Source: Tenacibaculum sp. 190524A05c (GTDB lineage Bacteria; Bacteroidota; Bacteroidia; Flavobacteriales; Flavobacteriaceae). From it: 64,000 nucleotides of DNA. Below the pieces are notes generated by a model. It was not told where the DNA came from, did no database searches, and was given only the letters and a program-made list of their open reading frames with translations. A program made the translations under genes and the position numbers. The stretch spans positions 2,176,501 through 2,240,500 of the forward strand of contig NZ_OZ038523.1 in assembly GCF_964036595.1 (NCBI RefSeq). Reading direction: 5' to 3'. Position 1 is the first letter of the stretch. The number at the start of each line of letters is the position of its first letter. Below, piece after piece: positions 52,506 through 62,784 of the stretch.

Positions 52506-55500
52506 ATGAAACACATATACATTATTCTATTCTTATTTGTATATACTGTTTCTCAGGGGCAAATTAAAAGCAATTCCCCTTGGGATATAAGTGATGTTCA
52601 ACGAAAAGGTTCAAAACCTACATTGAAGGAGGTAGCTAAGCATGCTGAAGATTACTTTAATAGTATTGATAAATTTAAAAAAGGTAGTGGTTTAAAACCA
52701 TTTAAGAGATGGGAATACCACTGGTCACATTATTTAAATGAAGACGGTACATTCTTCTCAAAAGAAAGATTATGGGATGCATGGCGTCAAAAAAATGCTT
52801 TACATCAACGATCTGTTGCTCAAATGACAGATGTTAGTGATTGGAAACCATTAGGACCATATGATAGTTCAACAATTTTTAGTTCGACTAAAAGAATTGG
52901 TCAAGGTAGAGTTAATGCAATTGCTGTTGACCCGAATGATTCTAACACTTATTATGTTGGAGCTCCGGCAGGAGGTATTTGGAAATCTACAGACGCTGGA
53001 TTAAACTGGACACCTTTAACTGATTATCTTCCACAAATTGGAGTTTCTGGTATTGCAATTGACCCTACGAATTCTAATGTAATTTATATTGCAACTGGAG
53101 ATGATGATGCTTCTGATTCAAGCTCAGTAGGTGTATGGAAAAGTACAGATGGAGGTACTACATGGAATAATACTGGAGGTATTCCTGGGGATCCAAATTC
53201 TATGAATGAAATTTACATTCATCCAACGAATACTAACATTGTTCTTGTTGCTACAGAAACTGGTGTTCAAAAAACTACTAATGGTGGGACTACTTGGACA
53301 ACAAAATTATCTGGAGATATTATTGACTTAAAGATGAAGCCAGGTGATCCAAATACTTGGTATGCGGTTTCTTCGGATACTTTTTATACCTCTACAGATG
53401 GAGGGGAATCTTTCACCTCTGTTGCAATTACTGGATTAACTGGATCTAGACGTTTAACAATGGATGTTACTATCGCTAATCCTAATTACGTATACTTAGT
53501 TAGCGCAGGTTCTGGTTTTGCTTTCAATGGTATTTATAAGTCTACAAATAGCGGAGCTAGTTTTGTAAAGACAGCTGAAAGTGACGATATTTTTGGTAGT
53601 ACTCAAGCGTGGTATGATTTAGCTTTAACCGTTTCAGATAAAAATGCGGACATTGTATATGTTGGAGTTTTAGATATCTGGAAATCTACTAATGGAGGAG
53701 ATAACTTTGCTAAAATTAACGACTGGAGACAAGTGGATCAACCATCATATAGTCATGCCGACATTCACTTCATGAGATTCATTGATGGTAAATTCTTCGC
53801 AGGAACTGATGGAGGTATTTACGTTTCTACAAATGAAGGTTCTGTATTTACAGATTTAACAAAAAACATCGCAATTAGCCAATTCTATAGAATTTCTATA
53901 TCTCAGCAGAAACTAAATGTTATTGCTGGAGGATTACAAGATAACGGTGGATTTGGATTTGATGGAACTAACTGGAGACATTACCAAGATGGTGATGGTA
54001 TGGAAGGAATTGTTAATCCTATGAACGCTAACAAATTTTATGGATTCTCTCAGTACGGTGGTGGTTTAAGTATCACAAACGACGCTGGAAGAACCAGAAC
54101 TACAAGAATTGGTGCACCAACTGCCGAGACTGGAACTAATGATGGAGGTGGTAAATGGATTACTCCAATGGCTATTAACAAAGAAGGAGAATTATATTCA
54201 GGATATAGCCAAATCTATAAATTAGTTAACGATGCTAGTTGGGAAAAGGTCTCTAATCAGTTTTTTGGAGCAGATTTTGATCGTTTAGTTATTGATCCAA
54301 CTAATAGTGACATCATGTATGCAACAATCGGAGCTTCAATTTTTAGAACAGCCGATAGAGGACAATCGTTTACTAGAATTAATTTTAGTTCAGGTACAGT
54401 TAGAGGTATTGCTACAAATCCAAATGATCCTAATTCTATTTGGGTTGCTACCACAAATAATGTTCACAAATTATCTAATATTACTGATGCTTCTCCAACA
54501 AGTGAAACTGTTGGGTTAAGTACTCCTACAGAAGGTTTAACTGCCTTAATTAGACATGAAAGAAGTGGTAAAAATACATTATATATAGGTACCAATCTTG
54601 GTGTTTATTATTTCAATGATGATTTAACTAGATGGCAAACTTTTGATACCAATTTACCAAATGTACATATTAGAGACTTAGAAATTAACGAGGAAGATTC
54701 TCGATTGTATGCTGCAACATACGGAAGAGGGGTTTTCTATACGGATATTCCAAGAGAACTACCTGAAAATGACGTACGTTTATTGGCTATTGAAAATACA
54801 GATAATAGCATCTTATGTGGAACAACAGAGTACAGACCAGAAATAAAAGTTGCGAATCAAGGAACTCAAGCTATTACCAGCTTAACTGTTAACTATAATT
54901 TAGATGGTGGAACAAACCAAGTTTATAACTGGACTGGAAACATTGCTTCTGAAGCTGAAGCTACTATTACTTTACCTGAAGTTTCAACAACTTTAGGAGC
55001 TCATGAAATTAATGTAGAAACAGTACTCACAAATGATGCCTATAGTTCAAATAACTCTGTAACATCTCAATTTTCTTTAAACAAAAGTAACTCAGAACCT
55101 ACTACTGTAAATAGTTTTGCTAGTCCTACGGACGAACTATTAGTTGAGACTTCAAGTGGTAGTGAAATGTGGAAAACGATTGGTTCTAGTAAAACTTTAT
55201 TAAATATTCCTACTGGACGTAGAGCCTATGCTACTGCAGATGGTGATTATCCAGTAAACACAGTTGGATATTTATATACCAATTGTTATGATTTAACTCA
55301 AATTACAAATCCTGTTTTCAAGTTTAACATGGGATTTGATATTGAGCAAGATTGGGATTATTTAGTAGTTGAATACACAACAGACTCTGGTAAAAACTGG
55401 GAAATCTTAGGTAATGCTGGAGATGCGAATTGGTATAATAGCAGCTCTACTTTAAATGGTTTACCAGGTAAACAATGGACTGGAGAAGGTGAAGATGTAG

Positions 55501-55922
55501 ATGGTGGTGATGGTTTAACTAATGCTACAATTAGAGAGTACAGTCATGATTTATCTGCTTTAGCTAGTGAAACAAGTATTATTTTCAGATTTAGATTCAA
55601 CTCTGATCAAGCTGTTGTTGAAGAAGGTGTTATTCTTGATGACTTAGTTATTTCTGGAGTATTATCTACTGAAGACGAAATTTTCTTAAGCGGAATTTCA
55701 GTTTATCCTAATCCATCACAAAGTATCTTCAACATTAATAGAAATACTTCAGATGAATTAACAGTTAAAGTATTTGATATTACAGGAAAGCAAGTATTTT
55801 ACAAAAAGAACGCGACTGAAACTTCTTTTGAAATAGACATGAGTTCTCATGCAAAAGGAATTTATATAATGAATATGGTTTCTAATGGAAGAACGGCTAC
55901 GAAGAAGCTAATTTTAAAGTAA
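52506..55922 (+). CDS. T9SS-secreted sortilin/BNR-type beta-propeller protein with extra C-terminal domains
   Basis: 1138 aa. Signal peptide 1-19; conserved N-terminal region 'SGLKPFKRWEYHWSHYLNED'; Asp-box (BNR/VPS10-like) propeller about 100-760 with repeated 'GIWKSTDAG', 'GVWKSTDGGTTWNN' and 'TTNGGTTWT' boxes. Then a CARDB-like stretch (about 770-870: 'VANQGTQAITSLTVNYNLDG'), a jelly-roll-like domain (about 880-1050: 'YLVVEYTTDSGKNWEILGN') and a T9SS type A sorting domain ('ISVYPNPSQSIFNI'). It probably acts as a surface glycan-active or adhesive protein; catalytic residues not identified. Closest relative is the next gene. Confidence 0.87.
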   Translation: MKHIYIILFLFVYTVSQGQIKSNSPWDISDVQRKGSKPTLKEVAKHAEDYFNSIDKFKKGSGLKPFKRWEYHWSHYLNEDGTFFSKERLWDAWRQKNALHQRSVAQMTDVSDWKPLGPYDSSTIFSSTKRIGQGRVNAIAVDPNDSNTYYVGAPAGGIWKSTDAGLNWTPLTDYLPQIGVSGIAIDPTNSNVIYIATGDDDASDSSSVGVWKSTDGGTTWNNTGGIPGDPNSMNEIYIHPTNTNIVLVATETGVQKTTNGGTTWTTKLSGDIIDLKMKPGDPNTWYAVSSDTFYTSTDGGESFTSVAITGLTGSRRLTMDVTIANPNYVYLVSAGSGFAFNGIYKSTNSGASFVKTAESDDIFGSTQAWYDLALTVSDKNADIVYVGVLDIWKSTNGGDNFAKINDWRQVDQPSYSHADIHFMRFIDGKFFAGTDGGIYVSTNEGSVFTDLTKNIAISQFYRISISQQKLNVIAGGLQDNGGFGFDGTNWRHYQDGDGMEGIVNPMNANKFYGFSQYGGGLSITNDAGRTRTTRIGAPTAETGTNDGGGKWITPMAINKEGELYSGYSQIYKLVNDASWEKVSNQFFGADFDRLVIDPTNSDIMYATIGASIFRTADRGQSFTRINFSSGTVRGIATNPNDPNSIWVATTNNVHKLSNITDASPTSETVGLSTPTEGLTALIRHERSGKNTLYIGTNLGVYYFNDDLTRWQTFDTNLPNVHIRDLEINEEDSRLYAATYGRGVFYTDIPRELPENDVRLLAIENTDNSILCGTTEYRPEIKVANQGTQAITSLTVNYNLDGGTNQVYNWTGNIASEAEATITLPEVSTTLGAHEINVETVLTNDAYSSNNSVTSQFSLNKSNSEPTTVNSFASPTDELLVETSSGSEMWKTIGSSKTLLNIPTGRRAYATADGDYPVNTVGYLYTNCYDLTQITNPVFKFNMGFDIEQDWDYLVVEYTTDSGKNWEILGNAGDANWYNSSSTLNGLPGKQWTGEGEDVDGGDGLTNATIREYSHDLSALASETSIIFRFRFNSDQAVVEEGVILDDLVISGVLSTEDEIFLSGISVYPNPSQSIFNINRNTSDELTVKVFDITGKQVFYKKNATETSFEIDMSSHAKGIYIMNMVSNGRTATKKLILK

Positions 55923-55944
55923 GAAACTAAACACATTGCAACAT

Positions 55945-55974
55945 AAAAACTCATGCTTTTTCGCATGAGTTTTT
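55945..55974 (+). terminator. Intrinsic terminator after the first propeller gene
   Basis: AAAAACTCATGC (55945-55956) pairs with GCATGAGTTTTT (55963-55974) around 6 nt, followed by TT. Confidence 0.9.
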
Positions 55975-56035
55975 TTCTTTTATAGGCATGAAACATTTCT
56001 ACGCTAACTTAATTTCTTTAAAATGTCTCTGTTAA

Positions 56036-56074
56036 AAATGTTAAATCTTTGTCATAACTTCTATTTTAACATTT
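56036..56074 (+). promoter_or_regulatory. TGTTAA-N21-TTAACA palindrome upstream of second T9SS propeller gene
   Basis: AAATGTTAAA (56036-56045) is perfectly complementary to TTTAACATTT (56065-56074). The TGTTAA/TTAACA half-sites (56039-56044, 56066-56071) match those of the first propeller gene. It lies about 70 nt before the ATG at 56142. No U-run follows, which argues for an operator, not a terminator. Confidence 0.55.
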
Positions 56075-56141
56075 ACAAACCTAGGGTAAACTCAATCCCA
56101 ACTGTTATATAGGCTAAACTTATTTGATAAATTTTAGAAGT

Positions 56142-58652
56142 ATGAAACATTTTTACATGGTCCTAATGTTACTGGCTTTTTCAGTTTCTCATGGACAATT
56201 TAAAAAGAATGCTCCATGGTATAACAGTGAAGCACAACGCAAGGGAACTAAGCCAACATTAAAAGAAGTGGCTCAGTATGCAGAGAATTACTTTAATACT
56301 ATTGACCGAAATAAAAAAGGTAGTGGTTTAAAGCCATTTAAAAGATGGGAATACAACTGGTCTTTTTACTTAAATCCAGATGGTACTTTCGCCTCTAAAG
56401 AAAAGTTATGGGATGCTTGGCGTCAAAAAAACCAACTCCATGAAGCATCTGCAAAAAGAAATGCAAGTGATTGGAAATCACTTGGACCTTATACTAATAT
56501 TTCGTTTGATGCTCCACCAAAGAAAATTGGTCAAGGTAGAGTGAACGCAGTTGCGGTTGATCCTAACAATTCAAATACTTATTATGCAGGAACGCCTGCA
56601 GGTGGAATTTGGAAATCTACAGATGCTGGAGCAAATTGGACTCCATTAACGGATTATCTGCCTCAAATTGGAGTTTCAGGTATTGCCATAAACCCAAATG
56701 ATTCCAATGTTATTTACATCGCAACAGGAGATGATGACGCAGACGATTCAAGTGCTGTTGGTGTATGGAAAAGTACTGACGGAGGAACAACTTGGAATAA
56801 TACAGATGCTATTCCAGGTAATCCTGATGAAATGGGAGAAATTTACATTAATCCTAATAGTGTAAATACTGTTTTAGTTGCGACAAGTACCGGAGTTCAA
56901 AAAACTATTAACGGAGGAAGATCTTGGACTACTACTTTAGCTGGAGATATAATTGATATAAAGATGAAACCTGGAGACTCAAATATTTGGTATGCGGTTT
57001 CTAGCGATACTTTTTATAAATCAACAGATGGAGGTGACACTTTTAATGTTGTTTCTATACCTGGATTAACAGGATCTCGTAGACTAACAATGGACGTAAC
57101 TATTGCAAACTCTGATTATGTTTATGTTGTAAGCGCAGGAGGAGGATGGGCTTTTAATGGTGTATATAAATCTACAGATAGTGGTAGTACGTTTACTAAA
57201 ACCGCCGAAACCAATGACATATTCGGAAGTACACAAGCTTGGTTTGATTTAGCGTTAACGGTATCTGATAAGAATGCAGACATTGTTTATGTAGGAGTTT
57301 TAGATGTATGGAAATCTACAGATGGAGCTGACACTTTTAACAGAATTAACGACTGGAGAATTATCGATTCTCCTCGATATACACATGCCGATATTCACTT
57401 CCTACGTTTTATTGATGGTAAATTCTTTGCTGGAACAGATGGTGGTATTTACGTATCAACAGACGAAGCAAGCTCTTTTACCGATTTAAATGACAATTTA
57501 GCTATTGGTCAATTCTACAGAATTTCAGTATCTCAAACTGACCTTGATGTTATTGCGGGTGGTTTACAAGATAATGGAGGATTTGGATTTGATGGAACTA
57601 CTTGGAGACACTATCACTTCGGTGATGGTATGGAAGGTGTTGTTGACCCTTTAAATTCAAATACTTTTTATGGTTTTTCTCAATATGGAGGAAGATTAAA
57701 CATTACTAATGACAGAGGTATTACTAGAGCTTCTTTCTTAGGAGCTCCTGCTGCTGAAACTGGCACAAACGATGATGGAGGTGAATGGATTACACCATTA
57801 ACCATCAATAAAGAAGGAGAACTATATGCTGGATATAGCCAAGTATATAAACTAGATAGTAATGTTTGGACTAAAATTTCTGATCATAATTTCCAAGGAG
57901 ATATTGATAGACTAGTTATCAATTCTGAAAACAGTGACATTATGTATGTTGCTCAAGGAAATAGTTTATTCAGAAGTACAGATAGAGCTCAAAACTTTAC
58001 GAAAATTAACTTTTCTGAAGGTCAAATTAGGGGAATTGTAACTGATCCTTCTGATGCAGAAGCAGTTTGGGTAGTAACACAAACTAAAGTTGTTAGAGTT
58101 ACGAATATTTCAGCTTCATTCCCAACAAAAACTACAATTGGAACAAATACTCCTTCTGAAGATTTAACTGCTTTAGTATTACATAAAGGAAGTAGTAAAA
58201 ACTCTTTATACTTAGGAACTACTTTAGGAGTTTATTTCATAAATGATGATTTAACTGAATGGCAAGCTTTTGACACTAACCTACCAAATACTCAAGTTAG
58301 AGATTTAGAAATCAACGAAACTGAATCTAGATTATATGCAGCTACTTTTGGTCGTGGAGTATACTATTCAGCTATCACTCCTTCTGGTGTATTATCAACA
58401 GATGATCAGGTATTCTTAGATGGTATTTCTATTTACCCTAATCCATCTCAAAGTATTTTCAAGGTTAATAGAACTAATACTGATGAAATCACGGTTAAAG
58501 TTTTTGATATTACTGGAAAACAAGTATTCTTCAAGAAGAATATTACAGAGGCTAATTTTGAAGTTGATATGAGCTCTCATTCTAAAGGAATTTATATTAT
58601 GAATATGGTTTCTAATGGAAAGACAGCTACTCGTAAAATTATTTTGCAATAA
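56142..58652 (+). CDS. T9SS-secreted sortilin/BNR-type beta-propeller protein (paralogue)
   Basis: 836 aa from the ATG at 56142 (the 18-nt longer frame adds six residues before the signal peptide). Near-collinear with the preceding gene: 'SGLKPFKRWEYNWSFYLNPD', Asp boxes 'GGIWKSTDAGANW' and 'GVWKSTDGGTTWNN', and the same sorting domain ('ISIYPNPSQSIFKV'). It lacks the roughly 290-residue CARDB and jelly-roll insert; its propeller joins the sorting domain at 'SAITPSGVLSTDDQ'. This is a tandem duplication followed by gain or loss of the insert. Confidence 0.87.
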   Translation: MKHFYMVLMLLAFSVSHGQFKKNAPWYNSEAQRKGTKPTLKEVAQYAENYFNTIDRNKKGSGLKPFKRWEYNWSFYLNPDGTFASKEKLWDAWRQKNQLHEASAKRNASDWKSLGPYTNISFDAPPKKIGQGRVNAVAVDPNNSNTYYAGTPAGGIWKSTDAGANWTPLTDYLPQIGVSGIAINPNDSNVIYIATGDDDADDSSAVGVWKSTDGGTTWNNTDAIPGNPDEMGEIYINPNSVNTVLVATSTGVQKTINGGRSWTTTLAGDIIDIKMKPGDSNIWYAVSSDTFYKSTDGGDTFNVVSIPGLTGSRRLTMDVTIANSDYVYVVSAGGGWAFNGVYKSTDSGSTFTKTAETNDIFGSTQAWFDLALTVSDKNADIVYVGVLDVWKSTDGADTFNRINDWRIIDSPRYTHADIHFLRFIDGKFFAGTDGGIYVSTDEASSFTDLNDNLAIGQFYRISVSQTDLDVIAGGLQDNGGFGFDGTTWRHYHFGDGMEGVVDPLNSNTFYGFSQYGGRLNITNDRGITRASFLGAPAAETGTNDDGGEWITPLTINKEGELYAGYSQVYKLDSNVWTKISDHNFQGDIDRLVINSENSDIMYVAQGNSLFRSTDRAQNFTKINFSEGQIRGIVTDPSDAEAVWVVTQTKVVRVTNISASFPTKTTIGTNTPSEDLTALVLHKGSSKNSLYLGTTLGVYFINDDLTEWQAFDTNLPNTQVRDLEINETESRLYAATFGRGVYYSAITPSGVLSTDDQVFLDGISIYPNPSQSIFKVNRTNTDEITVKVFDITGKQVFFKKNITEANFEVDMSSHSKGIYIMNMVSNGKTATRKIILQ

Positions 58653-58675
58653 GAACTTATCTTTTTTATAAACAT

Positions 58676-58701
58676 AAAACTCACGTTTACACGTGAGTTT
58701 T
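58676..58701. terminator. Bidirectional terminator between second propeller gene and recX
   Basis: AAAACTCACGT (58676-58686) pairs with ACGTGAGTTTT (58691-58701) around 4 nt. It follows the propeller stop and abuts the recX stop at 58703. Its arms resemble those of the terminator at 55945, as expected for the duplication. Confidence 0.86.
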
Positions 58702-58702
58702 T

Positions 58703-59176
58703 TTATTTGGTATATGTTTCAATAGCTTCTTGAATTAAATTTGTTTCATAGCCTCTATAATTCAAGTAAGCATATAGTTTTCGCTTTCTTTCGTACGTAT
58801 TAGTATCTTTTATCAAATTATTCTTTTTCTCTGCTAAACCGTATAAGTTATTCATATAGGTTTCCTCATCAATTTCTTTCAAAGCAGTTTTAATATTGTA
58901 TTCAGAAATATGTCTGAATTTAAGCTCTCTTACAATACGTATTCTCCCCCACTTCTTAATTCTAAACTTTCCTCTTGCAAAACTCTTGGCAAAACGTTCT
59001 TCGTTTAAGAAATTATGCTCTAATAAATGAAGTAAGATAGCTTCTCTTGCTTTAGTAATTAATTTATACTCTCTAAGTTTATCTTCAACCTCTTTATGAC
59101 AACGATCTTGGTACACGCAATAACGCTCCATTTTACGTTTAATCTCCTCAACAGTGTAAACTGGTTTCTTATTCAT
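58703..59176 (-). CDS. recX: Regulatory protein RecX
   Basis: 157 aa, the usual bacteroidotal RecX length. Three-helix repeats with 'MERYCVYQDRCHKEVEDKLR' and 'FLNEERFAKSFARGKFRIKK' are typical. RecX modulates RecA filaments; recA is not in the window. It is separated from the RND gene by a terminator at 59191-59225. Confidence 0.92.
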   Translation of the reverse strand: MNKKPVYTVEEIKRKMERYCVYQDRCHKEVEDKLREYKLITKAREAILLHLLEHNFLNEERFAKSFARGKFRIKKWGRIRIVRELKFRHISEYNIKTALKEIDEETYMNNLYGLAEKKNNLIKDTNTYERKRKLYAYLNYRGYETNLIQEAIETYTK

Positions 59177-59190
59177 ACCTCAAAAAAACA

Positions 59191-59225
59191 AAAAGAGTTA
59201 GAAGTAAACAACTTCTAACCCTTTT
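59191..59225 (-). terminator. Intrinsic terminator after the RND pump gene
   Basis: GTTAGAAGT (59197-59205) pairs with ACTTCTAAC (59211-59219); the outer AAAAG/CTTTT arms pair around one mismatch. On the minus strand it is followed by TTTTTGTTTTTTT. Confidence 0.83.
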
Positions 59226-59247
59226 CTAATAACAAATTATTTAATAA

Positions 59248-62200
59248 TTAACTGGCTACACCAGTAATATCTTCAAATGTATCTTCATCTATTTCTGAAG
59301 TACTTTGATTTCTTATCCACATTTTAAACTTAGTGATTAAATAGAATAAGATTGGAACGACTATAAGTGTTAAGAAGGTTGCTACAATTAATCCGTAAAT
59401 TACTGTCCAAGCTAAAGGACCCCAGAAAATAACATTATCTCCTCCTACATAAATATGTGGATTCAACTCAGAAACTAATGTGTAGAAATTTATATTTAAA
59501 CCTGTTGCTAACGGAATTAATCCTAAAATTGTTGTAATTGCAGTTAATAATACAGGACGTAAACGTGCTTTTCCTCCCTTAATAATACTCTCTTTTAAAT
59601 CCGCAACTGAAACATAATCGTCTTCCTCTAAACCTAAATCAACTTTCCTCCTATCGATCAACAGTTGCGTATAATCCAGGAGAACCACACCGTTATTTAC
59701 TACAATTCCCGCCAATGAGATAATTCCCATCATTGTCATCATAATTACGAAAGATGAACCAGAAATTACAATTCCTCCAAATACTCCAATTAAACTTAAG
59801 AAAATTGCCAACATAATAATTGCTGGTTTTGAAATTGAATTGAATTGATAAATTAAAATCAAGAAAATTAATCCTAATCCTGAGAAGAATGCTCCCATTA
59901 AGAAAGCCATCTGTTTATTTTGCTCCTCGATTTGCCCAGTATAATCAACTTTAACAGTACCTGGTAATTCTGTAAAACTTGTCATTTCATCCTGAATTTT
60001 CGAAACAATTGCTCCCGCATCTGTAAACCCAGGTGCTAAAGCCGAATACACAGTTACAACTCGTTTACCATTTTTATGCTTAATAGAACTAAATCCAGAA
60101 GTATTCTTTTGATTTGCTACAGCAGAAACAGGTATTGATTTTACTTGTCCGCTTGCCATATCTCTGAACGTAATTGTTTGATTGAAAATAGCACTTGTGT
60201 TATAACGATTCTCTTCATTAAAACGAACGTAGATATCATAATCTTCACCATCTTCTTTATAAACACCCGCTTTAGTTCCAAAAATTGAATTACGTAATTG
60301 TTGACCAACTTGCGAAGCAGAAACTCCTAATTCACCAGCTTTCTTTCTATCTACATTAACCAACATTGTTGGTTTTGATTTATTCACATCAATCTTTAAC
60401 TCTGCAATTCCAGGAATAGACTTAGTATTGATAAAATCACGCATTTTCTCTGCCGTGTTAATCAACTGAACATAATCCTTTCCTTCTAATTCAATGTTAA
60501 TTGGATATCCCGCAGGTGGACCAACAGGATCTTTTTCAACAGAAATAGACAACCCTGGATACACTCCTTGTAAATCATCAGTAATTGCCTTTTTAAGCAC
60601 TTTACTATCTGCTCCTTTACGATACTTATATTCACGCATTGAAGCTACAATCTTACCTCTATGCGGCATTTCTGCAGTAGAACCACCATCAGTTTGTGGA
60701 TTTCCAGAACCCGCACCAACTTGAGTAATAGAACTCTCTACTAAGAAATTATAATCTCCATCTAAATATTCAGAAGAATTGATAATTTTTGTAACTCTTT
60801 CTTCTAAATCACTCATAATTGCATTTGTTTTCTCAATATCCGTTCCTTGTGGATATTCAACATATACAATAACTTGGTTTGGTGTATTATCTGGGAAGAA
60901 CTCAACCTTTGTTCTTTGAGAACCTACAGAAGCTCCAAATCCAACAAACGCAATAATTAATCCTATAAAAGTTAATACTGTAATAATTTGAGGTTTCCAA
61001 CCTTTTAATACAGCAGTAATTGCTCTTTCATAAAAACGCTCCCATCTTGGTAAAATGTCACTTTGGAATTTATTTGCCATCGGACGCATTACAAATCTGT
61101 AGATCCAGAAGTTTGCCGCCGCAAATACCAATAATGTTCCTAATGGTCGTAATGCTCCTCCAAATAGTAATAATAATATTCCTAATACTCCAAGAACTAC
61201 GGTTAATCTGATAATTCGTTTTAACGGCATGTTCTTATCTTCCGTACTCATAAACTGAGATACTAAAACAGAATTGAAGAAAATTGCCACAAAAAGAGAA
61301 GAACCTAATACAACTGATAATGTAATTGGAAAATAAATCATGAACTGCCCCATTACTCCAGGCCACATTCCTAATGGAACAAAGGCAGCTACTGTTGTTG
61401 CCGTAGAAATAATAATAGGTAATGCAATTTCTCCAATACCTTTCTTAGCTGCTTCTAAACGACTCATTCCCTCTTCATCCATTAAACGATATACGTTCTC
61501 CACAACCACAATACCATTATCCACGAGCATTCCTAATCCCATAATCAATCCAAACAGAATCATGGTGTTCATGGTATATCCCATCATGTTTAATATCATT
61601 AAAGACATGAACATTGACATTGGAATTGCAAATCCTACGAAAAGTGCATTCTTTAAACCTAAGAAGAACATTAATACGGTTACAACAAGGATAACTCCGA
61701 AAATGATATTATTTACAAGATCATCAACCTGTCCAACTGTTTTTGAAGATTGATCATTAGCTAATGTAATCTTTAAGTTCGTTGGTAAAGCTTTCGATTC
61801 TTGAGCAACTTTTACAATTTCACGAATTTTATCCGTTGCTTCAACCATATTTTCACCAGAACGTTTCTTTACATCTAGCATTACCACTGATTCTCCGTTC
61901 TCACGTGCATAAGTAGTTTTGTCCTTATCCTTGAAGCTTACCGAAGCAATATCCTTTAGATAAATAGAATTTCCTCTTTCTGACTTTACTACGAAGTTTT
62001 CAAGTTCACTAGGCTTTTCAATTTCACCTAAAACTCTAATAGTTCTTCTTTGTCCACTTGATATAATATTACCTGCTGAAACCGTTGCATTTCCATTTCC
62101 AATAGCCTGCATTACATCATTGAAGCTCACTTGAGCCGCCATCATTTTATAAATGTCTACAGCAACTTCAACTTCCTTCTCCTCTGCTCCACGAATATCT

Positions 62201-62766
62201 GCCTTTTTAATTTCCTTTAAATCTTCGATATCATCTTGAAGATACTCCGCAAATTCTTTTAATTGTTCAACAGTATAATCTCCAGAGATGTTTATGTTTA
62301 AAATTGGAGTTTCCTCAGCAATATTTAATTCAAAAACATTTGGTTCTACTTTAGCTCCATTAAAGGTTGGCCAGTCTTCACCAGAAACCTCTTCGTCTAT
62401 TTCATCTTTAACTAATTGCTTTGCTTCTTCAACTGTTACTGCTTCACTAAATTCAACAGTAATCATTGATACATTTTCTTGAGAAGTTGAATTAATTTTA
62501 GTTACGTTACTAACTGTTTTTAATTTCTCTTCTAAAGGATCAGTAATTAATTTCTCAATATCCTCCGCCGTGTTACCTGGGAAAATAGAGTTTACATATA
62601 TTTTAGTCTCTTTTATTTCTGGGAAATTTTCTCTTGGCATGCTTAAGAAAGCAGAGATTCCAGAGAACAATATAATTACCATCAATACATAAATGGTAGT
62701 TTTATTGTTAATTGCCCAAGAAGATAAACCAAACTCTTTATCTACTTTTTTTTGTTGATCTGTCAT
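59248..62766 (-). CDS. RND efflux pump (AcrB/CzcA-type inner-membrane transporter)
   Basis: 1172 aa. The full RND layout is present: TM1 at about 18-40, periplasmic porter subdomains, TM2-6 with 'MLVDNGIVVVENVYRLMDEE', TM7, a second periplasmic part with 'GYPINIELEGKDYV', and the last TMs with 'GIVVNNGVVLLDYTQLLIDR'. It uses the proton gradient to expel substrates with the adjacent membrane-fusion protein. The family (drug, solvent or metal) is not certain. It is 19 nt downstream of the fusion protein gene. Confidence 0.93.
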   Translation of the reverse strand: MTDQQKKVDKEFGLSSWAINNKTTIYVLMVIILFSGISAFLSMPRENFPEIKETKIYVNSIFPGNTAEDIEKLITDPLEEKLKTVSNVTKINSTSQENVSMITVEFSEAVTVEEAKQLVKDEIDEEVSGEDWPTFNGAKVEPNVFELNIAEETPILNINISGDYTVEQLKEFAEYLQDDIEDLKEIKKADIRGAEEKEVEVAVDIYKMMAAQVSFNDVMQAIGNGNATVSAGNIISSGQRRTIRVLGEIEKPSELENFVVKSERGNSIYLKDIASVSFKDKDKTTYARENGESVVMLDVKKRSGENMVEATDKIREIVKVAQESKALPTNLKITLANDQSSKTVGQVDDLVNNIIFGVILVVTVLMFFLGLKNALFVGFAIPMSMFMSLMILNMMGYTMNTMILFGLIMGLGMLVDNGIVVVENVYRLMDEEGMSRLEAAKKGIGEIALPIIISTATTVAAFVPLGMWPGVMGQFMIYFPITLSVVLGSSLFVAIFFNSVLVSQFMSTEDKNMPLKRIIRLTVVLGVLGILLLLFGGALRPLGTLLVFAAANFWIYRFVMRPMANKFQSDILPRWERFYERAITAVLKGWKPQIITVLTFIGLIIAFVGFGASVGSQRTKVEFFPDNTPNQVIVYVEYPQGTDIEKTNAIMSDLEERVTKIINSSEYLDGDYNFLVESSITQVGAGSGNPQTDGGSTAEMPHRGKIVASMREYKYRKGADSKVLKKAITDDLQGVYPGLSISVEKDPVGPPAGYPINIELEGKDYVQLINTAEKMRDFINTKSIPGIAELKIDVNKSKPTMLVNVDRKKAGELGVSASQVGQQLRNSIFGTKAGVYKEDGEDYDIYVRFNEENRYNTSAIFNQTITFRDMASGQVKSIPVSAVANQKNTSGFSSIKHKNGKRVVTVYSALAPGFTDAGAIVSKIQDEMTSFTELPGTVKVDYTGQIEEQNKQMAFLMGAFFSGLGLIFLILIYQFNSISKPAIIMLAIFLSLIGVFGGIVISGSSFVIMMTMMGIISLAGIVVNNGVVLLDYTQLLIDRRKVDLGLEEDDYVSVADLKESIIKGGKARLRPVLLTAITTILGLIPLATGLNINFYTLVSELNPHIYVGGDNVIFWGPLAWTVIYGLIVATFLTLIVVPILFYLITKFKMWIRNQSTSEIDEDTFEDITGVAS

Positions 62767-62784
62767 CAGTTTAGTTTTTAGTTG

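Noticed and set aside
61340..61753. 137-codon plus-strand frame opposite the RND pump gene
   Set aside because: Mirror of the RND transmembrane codons; no independent evidence.
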